In this document: positions 56,497 through 64,000 of the stretch, piece by piece
Layout of the letters: each line of letters begins with the position of its first letter
Numbering within the stretch: the first letter of the stretch is position 1
Assembly (NCBI GenBank): GCA_017860455.1
Contig: JAGDMF010000013.1
Span: 1 to 64,000, forward strand
Direction of reading: 5' to 3'
DNA from: Bacteroidota bacterium
Lineage (GTDB): Bacteria; Bacteroidota; Bacteroidia; Bacteroidales; WCHB1-69
DNA: 64,000 bases
The notes under the pieces: model-generated
What the model was told of the DNA's origin: nothing
The model's input: only the letters and a program-made list of their open reading frames with translations
Databases searched by the model: none
Translations under genes and position numbers: made by a program

Positions 56497-56505
56497 AAGG
56501 CAAAA

Positions 56506-57045
56506 TTATAATGTTAGTTTAATCAATGCAAAAACGGCATAATTGATAATATCGGAATAATTGGCAGATAAACCTTCCGAAACGATGGTTTTACCTTCAT
56601 TATCCTCGATTTGTTTAATTCTCATCAGTTTCATGAGTATGATATCGGTTAAGGAGCTAACTCTCATTTTGCGCCAGGCTTCATCATAATCATGGTTTTT
56701 ATCCATCATTAGATTTTTAGCATTTTGTAAATGTTTTGAAAATAATTCAATTGCTTTTTCGACGGGGAAACATTCTTCGATGGTATTAGCCACACCGATT
56801 TCAAGCTGGATGAGTGCCATGACGGAATAGTTTACGATTCCAATGAACTCGGAAACTATTCCTTCATCAATTTTAGACACTCCTTTTTCTTCAATACTTC
56901 GGATTCTTTGAGCTTTAATATAAATCTGGTCTGTTAAGGAGGAGGTTCTGAGGATTCTCCATGCGGTACCGTAATCTATTGCTTTTTTTGAAAAAAGTTC
57001 GATACATGAAGAAGCAATTTGATCGAATTGTTGAGCAGTATTCAT
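56506..57045 (-). CDS. DUF1599 protein (two repeats)
   Basis: 179 aa. It consists of two related halves: CIELFSKKAIDYGTAWRILRTSSLTDQIYIKAQRI... (14-85) and AKNLMMDKNHDYDEAWRKMRVSSLTDIILMKLMRI... (105-175). Each has the DYGxAW and SSLTD core. The family is thought to act on nucleotides but its reaction is not known. It is first in a small operon with the DoxX-like gene and lies 16 bp downstream of the C25 peptidase stop. Confidence 0.9.
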   Translation of the reverse strand: MNTAQQFDQIASSCIELFSKKAIDYGTAWRILRTSSLTDQIYIKAQRIRSIEEKGVSKIDEGIVSEFIGIVNYSVMALIQLEIGVANTIEECFPVEKAIELFSKHLQNAKNLMMDKNHDYDEAWRKMRVSSLTDIILMKLMRIKQIEDNEGKTIVSEGLSANYSDIINYAVFALIKLTL

Positions 57046-57061
57046 ATAAAACTCGTTATTT

Positions 57062-60000
57062 TTATTGTTTAATCAATTTTTTAACAGCCATTTTTTGATT
57101 TACATCAACCACTTTTACAAAATAGATTCCTGTTGATAAGCCGGAAACCGCAAAAGTATGGTTGTTAGACTCCACAGAACTGATATAGTTTATTCTTTTT
57201 CCATTTAAATCGATCAACTCAATAGATTGAATTGGATTTTCGGTTTGAACAGTCAAATAATTTTTGGCTGGGATAGGGAACATTAGACATTCCATTTCAT
57301 TCATTTCACAAACACCTTGCGCAATTCCTTCAAAAAGAGCAGAGAAAGGATAATCAATTACGGTTCCATTATATTGAAGGGAGAAAACAAAGTTTACATT
57401 AGCAGAAGTAAGATTTCTGGATTGAGAACGAACAGGGAAGGTTACGGATTGATTATCATTTTGTAACATATTTGGAACAGGAAGTTGTGTAGTTCCTTGG
57501 TTTATAATTACATCTGGATGATCAGTATCTAAATGAGCTTCAATATTTTGAGCAGTAATTGCAGATGGATTCGTAAAGTTTACAGTAATCTGAGCATTGG
57601 TTTCAAAAGGGATAGGGCTCACTTCTTCAGCATTTACAGTAATGGTATGATCAACAACTTGTAGTTGAGCAATATCAGCTTGAGCTACTGTTCCGAATGG
57701 TGGGAATGTAATATTGTCGATCCATGCACAATCTTTTCCTGAGATTTGAGAACCATCTTTTTTATATTCAAATTTATAGGTATGGGAACCTGCAGCTACA
57801 GGGAAAGAGGACAATGCCCAAGTTCCGGTGATTCCTGAAATAGCTTCTTTTTCAACACCATCAATATAAAATTTAAAGAAATCGTACCCATCTTCAGAGG
57901 AAACTTTTCTGAAATAGGAAATATTTCCATCTGATAAAGCTGTTAATGTTATTTGTAATGCAGATGTTCCATTATTAGCTAAATTATTTTTGGATCTAGC
58001 TGTGTAAGTGCCTGCATATACGCTAGTATCTATGATTATCCATGCATTGGAAGAGTTAACCCAAGGATATGTGGTGAATGTATTGGTTTCAAAATCTTCC
58101 ATAACACGACCAACCACGATATAAATCACTTTATTAACAACATAGTCACCTTTATAGAAAGTATGATAAAGAGGAATTATGGTTCCTGGAGCAACAGTTG
58201 ATGCAATTTGAACTGTATATTCACTATTTACGGTTTGCCCTGAAGAGATTAGTTCAACATTGACCACATTGTTGGTAATAGTTGCGCCAGAATAGAAAGA
58301 GTTCAGACGGGAAGTTAAAGCATAAAGTGTACCTTGACCTTCATTTTTATTATTAACTGTAATTGAAATTGTTTCACCCGGATCCACGATACCATCATTA
58401 TTTCCGGTATTTGCAGAGATAGAGGAACTTTCAAAAATCAAATGTGGAGCTAACAAATTCAAAGTTACTACTTTATTAGATGTATTATTATTAGAGTGAA
58501 TTTCAAAATTTAGTTGAGCAGCCGTTTGATTTGGAAAATAATTAGCAATTTGAACGGTAAATGCACCTGAAATATTATGATTATTTCCTTGAACAATTGA
58601 ACCTACATAAATAGAATCGTTCAAAACAGTAACATAAGGTGAAGGTGTAGATAATTTCACATAAACATTGGAAGCATTAGCAACACCTAAATTAGATAAA
58701 ATCACGTCAAGACTAACAATAGAATTGAAATAAGGAACAAATCCTGAAGAAACAGCAGCGGTAGATGCCACAACATAGCTTCCACTAGGAACAATCACAT
58801 TAATAGTAGAAAAATATTGTTGATAATTTTGAGCCCATGCAGCTAATTCGTATTCACCTGGTTCAGAAAGTGGATCAAATGTAAGGTTAGCATTTCCTGA
58901 AACATCAGCAAAAGCGGCACCCAATAGAACTCCATTTTTAACCAAGGCTACATAAGCATAAGGGGCAGCAGTTACAGACATAGAATTTGCCCCAATCATT
59001 AACACCGGAGAGGTGGTTACAGTCATCACAGGAGCCTGAGATAAATAAGGGATAATGGATGGATCACCAAAAAGGTGGTAAATTTCCCAATAGTATAGTT
59101 TACTGGAAGATGTTGATGCTTCAACAGCCATATTACCGGCTTGAATCATAGCAGCACTTGTCACCATCCATAGAGTCTGAGCTTCATTATGCGTATGAAA
59201 CAATCTATCATAGGCACCCAAGTTAGATGCCAGATAAGTTGGAGATGCGGTAATGGATGATCTAACACCTACTGACCAATAGAAATCTTCATTCCATAAT
59301 GAATTATTGGAAGCTCCTATATAAGCCATTGCTCCTTTTTTAGACGCACGAAGTAACGCTTCACCAAAACACTCTGTTTCGCCAAACATACCGGATTGGC
59401 AGCAGTTTCCGATCATCAAACCATATTTATTTTCGTTAGCCATTGCAGGTACATTAGAGGTTTCGAATGAAGGATCAGACCATCCCGATGAACCGCAATG
59501 GGCAGTATAATTAGCATAACCAACGCCAGTTCCAATTTCTGATCTGATTTGAGCAGCTTGTGAACTTGCAGGATAAAGGTGGGTATAAATTGTTGAATAT
59601 CCGTATCCTGTGTTGATGTAATTATTAGCTAAGTAGTTAATTTGTCCATTAGCATGAGTTGGACCAAAAGAGGCATCAGTACCGGCCACTAAAACGGCTT
59701 TATCCAAATAGGTTGGATCCGGCATGGTATATTGTTCATACATCAACGATTTTTCAAGTTGAGGGGCTAATTGAGCTTCGCTGGTAGCAGAGAAACGGCC
59801 ATAATAACAATCAGGAAAATTATCTCCGGCAGTAAATGTTGCATAATACAAATCTGTGATATGGGAACCGGCTGTTCCATTATTAGCAGGTATTTGAGCT
59901 ACATCTCCAACAAATAAAACGTAGGTTGGAGCAGGATTAGTTGGAGTTGCATTATCATATTGTGCTTTTAAATAATTTTTAATGGAAGTGGCTGTAGTTC

Positions 60001-60826
60001 CAACTGCAGCATTACTGGTTAAAGCTAAATCAACAATAAAACCTTTTCTTCTTTTCCATGCCACATAAGAACCTAACTGATCAGCAAACATTTGAGGTGC
60101 TACGATCACCAATTTAACCGGTGTATAGTTCATTTCTGCGAAAGCAGGTCCTTCTTTAGGATTGATCACATTGGATTCAGCCACCTGAAATAATGGACTT
60201 GCGTGAAGTTGTTTGATTCTGTTTGTTTCAGTAAAATTTGGATTTACAAAAGTAATTTTCACTTCTATGGATTGATAAACCCTGATTTGATTTGTCACTG
60301 GGTTGTACTGAACCGGAGATACAGAAATAGAAGCTAAATTAATATTTCTCATGATCCCTTTGATTTCAACTGATGCTAATGCTGATTTTCCATAAAAAGC
60401 ATTAGTGGAATAGGTCGTATTATTTTTCACTAAAGCAATAGGACCATCAAAAGATTTGGAATAGGATGGTTGAGCAGGAAAAATTGGATTTTGAATTCCC
60501 AATGCTGAAGCATCATAATCTGTAAAATTGCCGGGAATAACTTCCATTTGTAAAGCGTTACATATTGGAATTTCGAGTAATTTTACCATTTCAGGAAGTT
60601 CAGGATTTCCCACTTCAGAAGAGCTAAGGTAGTCGTTCATTTGAATTCTTGAAAAATTACCCAGATCTGTTTTTACATTTATGGAAGATATTTCAGAAGT
60701 AGTAAAAGAGATTCTAATCTGTTGATTACTGTTTTCAAGTACGTTATAGTTTTTTTGTGCTTGAGCATTAAGATTTGATAAAATCAAAACAGCCATTAGA
60801 ATAATTAGTTTGCTAAATGTTTTCAT
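57062..60826 (-). CDS. Gingipain-like C25 cysteine peptidase, T9SS-secreted
   Basis: 1254 aa from ATG 60826. A TTG at 60889 opens a longer frame but lies beyond the -7 box. Signal peptide to about residue 25 (NAQAQ), then a propeptide to about 225 as in gingipains. The catalytic domain has His443 (TAHCGSSGW) and Cys476 preceded by a second Cys (NCCQSGMFGE). DVYYGRFSA-like and GNLSLWNEDF-like segments (GDNFPDCYYGRFSA, GASNNSLWNEDFYWS) fit the family. Then come several Ig-like domains, one lectin-like block (940-1080), and a type A sorting domain ending KKLIKQ. It should act at the cell surface or outside. Confidence 0.93.
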   Translation of the reverse strand: MKTFSKLIILMAVLILSNLNAQAQKNYNVLENSNQQIRISFTTSEISSINVKTDLGNFSRIQMNDYLSSSEVGNPELPEMVKLLEIPICNALQMEVIPGNFTDYDASALGIQNPIFPAQPSYSKSFDGPIALVKNNTTYSTNAFYGKSALASVEIKGIMRNINLASISVSPVQYNPVTNQIRVYQSIEVKITFVNPNFTETNRIKQLHASPLFQVAESNVINPKEGPAFAEMNYTPVKLVIVAPQMFADQLGSYVAWKRRKGFIVDLALTSNAAVGTTATSIKNYLKAQYDNATPTNPAPTYVLFVGDVAQIPANNGTAGSHITDLYYATFTAGDNFPDCYYGRFSATSEAQLAPQLEKSLMYEQYTMPDPTYLDKAVLVAGTDASFGPTHANGQINYLANNYINTGYGYSTIYTHLYPASSQAAQIRSEIGTGVGYANYTAHCGSSGWSDPSFETSNVPAMANENKYGLMIGNCCQSGMFGETECFGEALLRASKKGAMAYIGASNNSLWNEDFYWSVGVRSSITASPTYLASNLGAYDRLFHTHNEAQTLWMVTSAAMIQAGNMAVEASTSSSKLYYWEIYHLFGDPSIIPYLSQAPVMTVTTSPVLMIGANSMSVTAAPYAYVALVKNGVLLGAAFADVSGNANLTFDPLSEPGEYELAAWAQNYQQYFSTINVIVPSGSYVVASTAAVSSGFVPYFNSIVSLDVILSNLGVANASNVYVKLSTPSPYVTVLNDSIYVGSIVQGNNHNISGAFTVQIANYFPNQTAAQLNFEIHSNNNTSNKVVTLNLLAPHLIFESSSISANTGNNDGIVDPGETISITVNNKNEGQGTLYALTSRLNSFYSGATITNNVVNVELISSGQTVNSEYTVQIASTVAPGTIIPLYHTFYKGDYVVNKVIYIVVGRVMEDFETNTFTTYPWVNSSNAWIIIDTSVYAGTYTARSKNNLANNGTSALQITLTALSDGNISYFRKVSSEDGYDFFKFYIDGVEKEAISGITGTWALSSFPVAAGSHTYKFEYKKDGSQISGKDCAWIDNITFPPFGTVAQADIAQLQVVDHTITVNAEEVSPIPFETNAQITVNFTNPSAITAQNIEAHLDTDHPDVIINQGTTQLPVPNMLQNDNQSVTFPVRSQSRNLTSANVNFVFSLQYNGTVIDYPFSALFEGIAQGVCEMNEMECLMFPIPAKNYLTVQTENPIQSIELIDLNGKRINYISSVESNNHTFAVSGLSTGIYFVKVVDVNQKMAVKKLIKQ

Positions 60827-60878
60827 TTGATTGATTTTAAATATATTAATATAATTATATACTAAATGGAATAACCCG

Positions 60879-60886
60879 CAAATATA
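60879..60886 (-). promoter_or_regulatory. -7 box TATATTTG of the C25 peptidase gene
   Basis: TAnnTTTG on the minus strand, 52 bp before ATG 60826, directly downstream of the terminator at 60892. Confidence 0.6.
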
Positions 60887-60891
60887 CAAAA

Positions 60892-60926
60892 AAAAAGGAT
60901 AGAGTTAGTATACTTCTATCCTTTTT
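60892..60926 (-). terminator. Second terminator-like hairpin
   Basis: Stem AAAAAGGATAG / CTATCCTTTTT with a 13-nt loop and a run of ten T on the minus strand. It insulates the C25 peptidase promoter from upstream transcription. Confidence 0.75.
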
Positions 60927-60950
60927 CCATTTTTTCGACAAACCCAACAA

Positions 60951-60982
60951 AAAAGGTGATAATCTGGGGATTATCACCTTTT
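60951..60982 (-). terminator. Terminator of the lipoprotein gene at 61.0-61.9 kb
   Basis: A perfect 13-bp stem (60951-60963 with 60970-60982) and a 6-nt loop, followed by T residues on the minus strand. It lies 21 bp past the stop codon. Confidence 0.85.
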
Positions 60983-61003
60983 AAAAGGAAGATTCATTAA
61001 AGA

Positions 61004-61888
61004 TTAATCTTCATATACAATTCTTGTAGTTGTTGTTAAAGATACAAGTCCTAATGAAGTATTGGAAATGATACTGGTTGGATAATCTCCATCATAAGTA
61101 TAAGTAAAATTGGTAGTTACATCAGCTGAAGAAACAGTTGTAGTCATTGATCCAGGATTATTTTTTTGATATACAAAGTTGTTTGTAGTTTCTTTCAAAG
61201 TACTGAATGGGAAGAAAAAGTAATATGGGTTTAATTTATCATCATAACTTGCATAAGTAGTTAAATAACTTCCTACAGACATGGAAGAAATATTATCTCC
61301 ATCATAAACAAAGGAGGTATTTATTGTTGCTTTTGAGTTATTAACTGCATTATTTTGAACATTTTTCATCATTTGTGTAGCTACACTTGCAGGTAAAATT
61401 CTACCGGATAAAGTTCTGTTCATCAGACTAAGTAATTCTTTAGTAACAGTATAGGTTGTGATCGTTAATTGTGAAACTTTATCATCAGTATTATATTGGA
61501 AAACAATGTCAGACAATAATATATTTTGATTGTTTTGCGTTTGGTTGCTATAATATTCAATTTTCGCATATTTTTTATCAGTAATTGTAAAGACACTGTA
61601 GAAATTGTAGTTATCTGTAATTTTAGTTAATACTCCGTCAGTATATTCAAAATTATCAGCACCTATAGAGTCTCCCTGATCATAATAAGTAATTGATTTT
61701 AAGGTGTTTCCATCCCATGTCCATGATTCTGAAATGTACTCTTGAGCACCATCATCTTTGAAATAGATTTTAGAAATTTTCTTACCGGGATTGTACACAC
61801 CGGCTTCATCTTTATCACATGATGTGAAAGAAACTAGAATAACAACTGCTGCAAGCAATGTTAACAAATAAGAATTTAATTTTTTCAT
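61004..61888 (-). CDS. Hypothetical lipoprotein, DUF4595-like
   Basis: 294 aa. The leader ends in lipobox SFTSC (Cys about residue 24), followed by Asp/Glu. The mature part has short beta-strand pairs of the YD-repeat-like kind (SWTWDGNTLKSITYYDQGD, FEYTDGVLTKITD, FTYTYDGDYPTSI), as in the DUF4595 lipoproteins of Bacteroidota. Likely on the outer membrane. Single-gene transcript with two terminators after it and a TAAATTTG box 88 bp upstream. Confidence 0.75.
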   Translation of the reverse strand: MKKLNSYLLTLLAAVVILVSFTSCDKDEAGVYNPGKKISKIYFKDDGAQEYISESWTWDGNTLKSITYYDQGDSIGADNFEYTDGVLTKITDNYNFYSVFTITDKKYAKIEYYSNQTQNNQNILLSDIVFQYNTDDKVSQLTITTYTVTKELLSLMNRTLSGRILPASVATQMMKNVQNNAVNNSKATINTSFVYDGDNISSMSVGSYLTTYASYDDKLNPYYFFFPFSTLKETTNNFVYQKNNPGSMTTTVSSADVTTNFTYTYDGDYPTSIISNTSLGLVSLTTTTRIVYED

Positions 61889-61975
61889 GATTTATAATTT
61901 TTTGTTAAGGATTTCTTACTATTTGGTGACAGAAAATAGAAATCCATCAATATTTTCTATCGCTCTAAAACGATG

Positions 61976-61983
61976 CAAATTTA
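61976..61983 (-). promoter_or_regulatory. -7 box TAAATTTG of the lipoprotein gene
   Basis: TAnnTTTG on the minus strand, 88 bp before ATG 61888. Confidence 0.5.
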
Positions 61984-62114
61984 CAAAATATTTTTATTAG
62001 TGAAGTTTTTTTGTTATTTTATTTAAAAGATTCTCAAGAATCAGATATTCAAAAATTTATAATGGGTAAAATTAATTAATATCAAAGGTTTCGTTCATAA
62101 AAGAAAAAAAACGT

Positions 62115-62122
62115 TACTTTTG
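62115..62122 (+). promoter_or_regulatory. -7 box TACTTTTG of the second GH97 gene
   Basis: TAnnTTTG 19 bp before ATG 62141. Confidence 0.6.
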
Positions 62123-62140
62123 TATATTAAATTTATTGAT

Positions 62141-64000
62141 ATGTTTCCATTTTTTACCCATTCAAAACAAAAATTACCCTATTTTTTTATTTTTATATTT
62201 TCTTTTTCTTTTTTATATATAAACGCAGCTAGTCCGGAACGAACAGTAAGGGTTCTGTCTCCTAATTCAGTGAATCAAATTGAATTTTCAGACCGAAATG
62301 GGGAAATAACCTATCGTGTGATTCATAATGGAGAAGTTTTAATAAACGAATCAACAATAGGCTTTGAATTTAAACTCAAAAACAAGAAAAATAAAACGAT
62401 CCATTTTAATCATTCATTTTGTATTGAAAAAAGTGAACAACATCAGTATCATGATTTTTGGAAACCTATTTGGGGAACTGATAGTTTAGTAGAAAATTTC
62501 TATAATGAATCTACTATTTTTATTTCTAACACAATAATTCCAGACATACAACTTAAAATCATAGTCCGTACTTATAATGATGGTGTTGCTTTCAGATATT
62601 TATTAGAAAAAAGTAAAACAAATAAAAAAGATTCTTTGTTTATCATTGAAGAACTCACAACTTTTAATTTTGCTCAAAATGATTCAGCCTGGTTTGCTCC
62701 GGCAGCGGACTTTGCTTATGAATCTATATATAAAAAAATGTCACTTTCTGACATCAAAAATGCTGCAACACCGATAACAATATGCAGGAATAATCAATTA
62801 ACAGTTTCGATACATGAAGCTGAATTATTAAATTATTCAGAGTTTTATTTAGTGAATACCGTTTCAGGAAAGCCGCACTTCAAAACTCAATTATGGGCGG
62901 AACCGGATGGTATTTGTGCTCGTATAACGTTGCCATTTCAGACGCCCTGGCGTGTAATTATTATAGCTGAAAATCCTGGAAAACTCATTGAATCTCATCT
63001 TATTCAAAATTTAAACAATCCTTTAAAAATTGAACAAACTGATTGGATAAAACCCATGAAATTCATTGGAATCTGGTGGGGAATGCACACTGGACAATAC
63101 ACATGGGCTTTAGGTGAAAAACATGGAGCCACAACGGAAAGAACAAAAAAATATATTGATTTTGCCGCAAAACACAATATTGAAGGTGTCCTAGCTGAAG
63201 GTTGGAATGAAGGTTGGGAAACCTGGAATAGTGGGGATTTTCCAATTCAAAATTTCTCTAAAGGGTATTCAGATTTTAATTTACAAGAAGTTGTGCAATA
63301 TGGAAAATCGAAACAAGTTCATTTTGTATCCCATCATGAAACGGGAGGCAATATTCCGGAATATGAAAGACAACTTGATTCAGCATTACTGCTTTGTAAT
63401 CAATTAGGAATAAGGTATTTAAAAACCGGTTATGCCGGAAAAATCATACCAAAAGGGTATCCACATCATGGGCAATATATGGTCAATCATTTTCAAAAAG
63501 TGGTAGAAAAAGCTTCTCAATATCATATTTGTTTAGATGTTCATGAAAGCATTAAACCCACAGGATTAGACCGAACATGGCCCAATTTAATGTCCCAGGA
63601 AGCAATTCGTGGAAATGAGTGGAATGGAGGATATAAACCTACTCCACCTTCACACACCACCATTTTGCCATTTACCAGATATATTGCCGGACCTGCAGAT
63701 TATACACCAGGTATTTTCAAAACTATACATACTCCGGAAAAAGGGAAACGGTTATTCACAACCAGAGCTCATCAAATGGCTTTAATGGTCGTATTTTTTA
63801 GTCCCATGGCAATGGTTTCCGACAACATTGAGAACTATGAAAACCAACCAGAATTTGCATTCATGGAAGAGGTTCCCAGCACATGGGATGCCAGCAAGGT
63901 TCTTAATTGTCAAATTGGAGAATACATCTCTATGGCCAGAAAAAGCGGTGATAAATGGTATATTGGTACTATAACCAACGAAAAAAGCAGGGTTGTACCC
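62141..64000 (+). CDS. GH97 glycoside hydrolase, inverting SusB-like type (cut by window end)
   Basis: 620 codons are open from ATG 62141 to the window edge with no stop. Signal peptide to about residue 29 (YINA). The beta-sandwich is followed by the barrel start FIGIWWGMHTGQYTW. The Asp nucleophile of retaining GH97 enzymes is replaced (RYLKTGYAG), while the Glu residues used by the inverting alpha-glucosidase SusB are kept: HHETGG, DVHESIKPTG and RGNEWNG. So it should invert and cut alpha-glucosides in the periplasm. About 30-80 C-terminal residues are missing. The neighbouring lipoprotein is divergent, and no SusC/SusD is visible. Confidence 0.93.
   Translation, partial: MFPFFTHSKQKLPYFFIFIFSFSFLYINAASPERTVRVLSPNSVNQIEFSDRNGEITYRVIHNGEVLINESTIGFEFKLKNKKNKTIHFNHSFCIEKSEQHQYHDFWKPIWGTDSLVENFYNESTIFISNTIIPDIQLKIIVRTYNDGVAFRYLLEKSKTNKKDSLFIIEELTTFNFAQNDSAWFAPAADFAYESIYKKMSLSDIKNAATPITICRNNQLTVSIHEAELLNYSEFYLVNTVSGKPHFKTQLWAEPDGICARITLPFQTPWRVIIIAENPGKLIESHLIQNLNNPLKIEQTDWIKPMKFIGIWWGMHTGQYTWALGEKHGATTERTKKYIDFAAKHNIEGVLAEGWNEGWETWNSGDFPIQNFSKGYSDFNLQEVVQYGKSKQVHFVSHHETGGNIPEYERQLDSALLLCNQLGIRYLKTGYAGKIIPKGYPHHGQYMVNHFQKVVEKASQYHICLDVHESIKPTGLDRTWPNLMSQEAIRGNEWNGGYKPTPPSHTTILPFTRYIAGPADYTPGIFKTIHTPEKGKRLFTTRAHQMALMVVFFSPMAMVSDNIENYENQPEFAFMEEVPSTWDASKVLNCQIGEYISMARKSGDKWYIGTITNEKSRVVP

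Noticed and set aside
5140..60889. Longer TTG-initiated forms of several genes (starts at 5142, 8802, 29047, 38790, 55219, 60889)
   Set aside because: An ATG follows shortly, and in at least four cases the TTG lies in or before the -7 box, so it would not be in the mRNA.

Overview
The window is AT-rich chromosome of a Bacteroidota bacterium, most likely a Bacteroidales-type or related environmental lineage. Three things show this: -7 boxes of the form TAnnTTTG upstream of many genes; three proteins ending in a type IX secretion (T9SS) C-terminal sorting domain, including a gingipain-like C25 peptidase; and families typical of the phylum (DUF4290, DUF1573, GH92, GH97, CPBP protease, Mpl). No rRNA, tRNA or CRISPR was seen. 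Both edges cut a gene: an IS1595-type transposase on the left and a SusB-type GH97 glycosidase on the right.

Layout. 0-9 kb: transposase start, ICMT-like methyltransferase, groES-groEL, PAS histidine kinase, alpha/beta hydrolase, two AT-rich cell-envelope genes, and an MBL-fold hydrolase. 9-21.5 kb: M16 peptidase, a large exported protein with a flavin reductase-rubredoxin fusion and asparaginase, the operon trpS - FGE-like - rsgA, then DUF1573 and mpl. 21.6-29.4 kb: two short operons that each pair a small exported protein with a T9SS cargo, and a TfoX-N protein. 29.4-36.8 kb: CPBP protease, a two-gene operon for a small lipoprotein and a Cys/Lys-rich repeat protein, and a giant acyl-CoA dehydratase activase. 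36.8-47.7 kb: retaining-type GH97, ferredoxin-nitroreductase, TetR regulator with GH92 mannosidase, an SOS operon (umuD-umuC-SRAP), and a hybrid kinase with a degenerate ATPase core. 48.5-51.3 kb: an AT-rich three-gene island holding an orphan RHS tip with a HExxH metallopeptidase domain, followed 6 bp later by an exported protein whose N-terminus resembles a TIMP/netrin-like inhibitor. 52-64 kb: Na+-type ABC exporter, DUF4290 protein with an Asn-rich tail, DoxX-like protein, DUF1599, C25 peptidase, a lipoprotein, and a partial GH97.

The most unusual feature is the non-coding DNA. Degenerate tandem arrays with 7- or 8-bp period lie next to the 3' ends of genes. Their modules keep the same order and orientation relative to the upstream gene. 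Two arrays lead into 174-177-bp GC-rich elements that begin GGGCGTGCC and end CCTCACGC. These two elements lie in inverted orientation around the RHS/metallopeptidase island, which makes that island the best candidate here for a mobile or recently acquired system.
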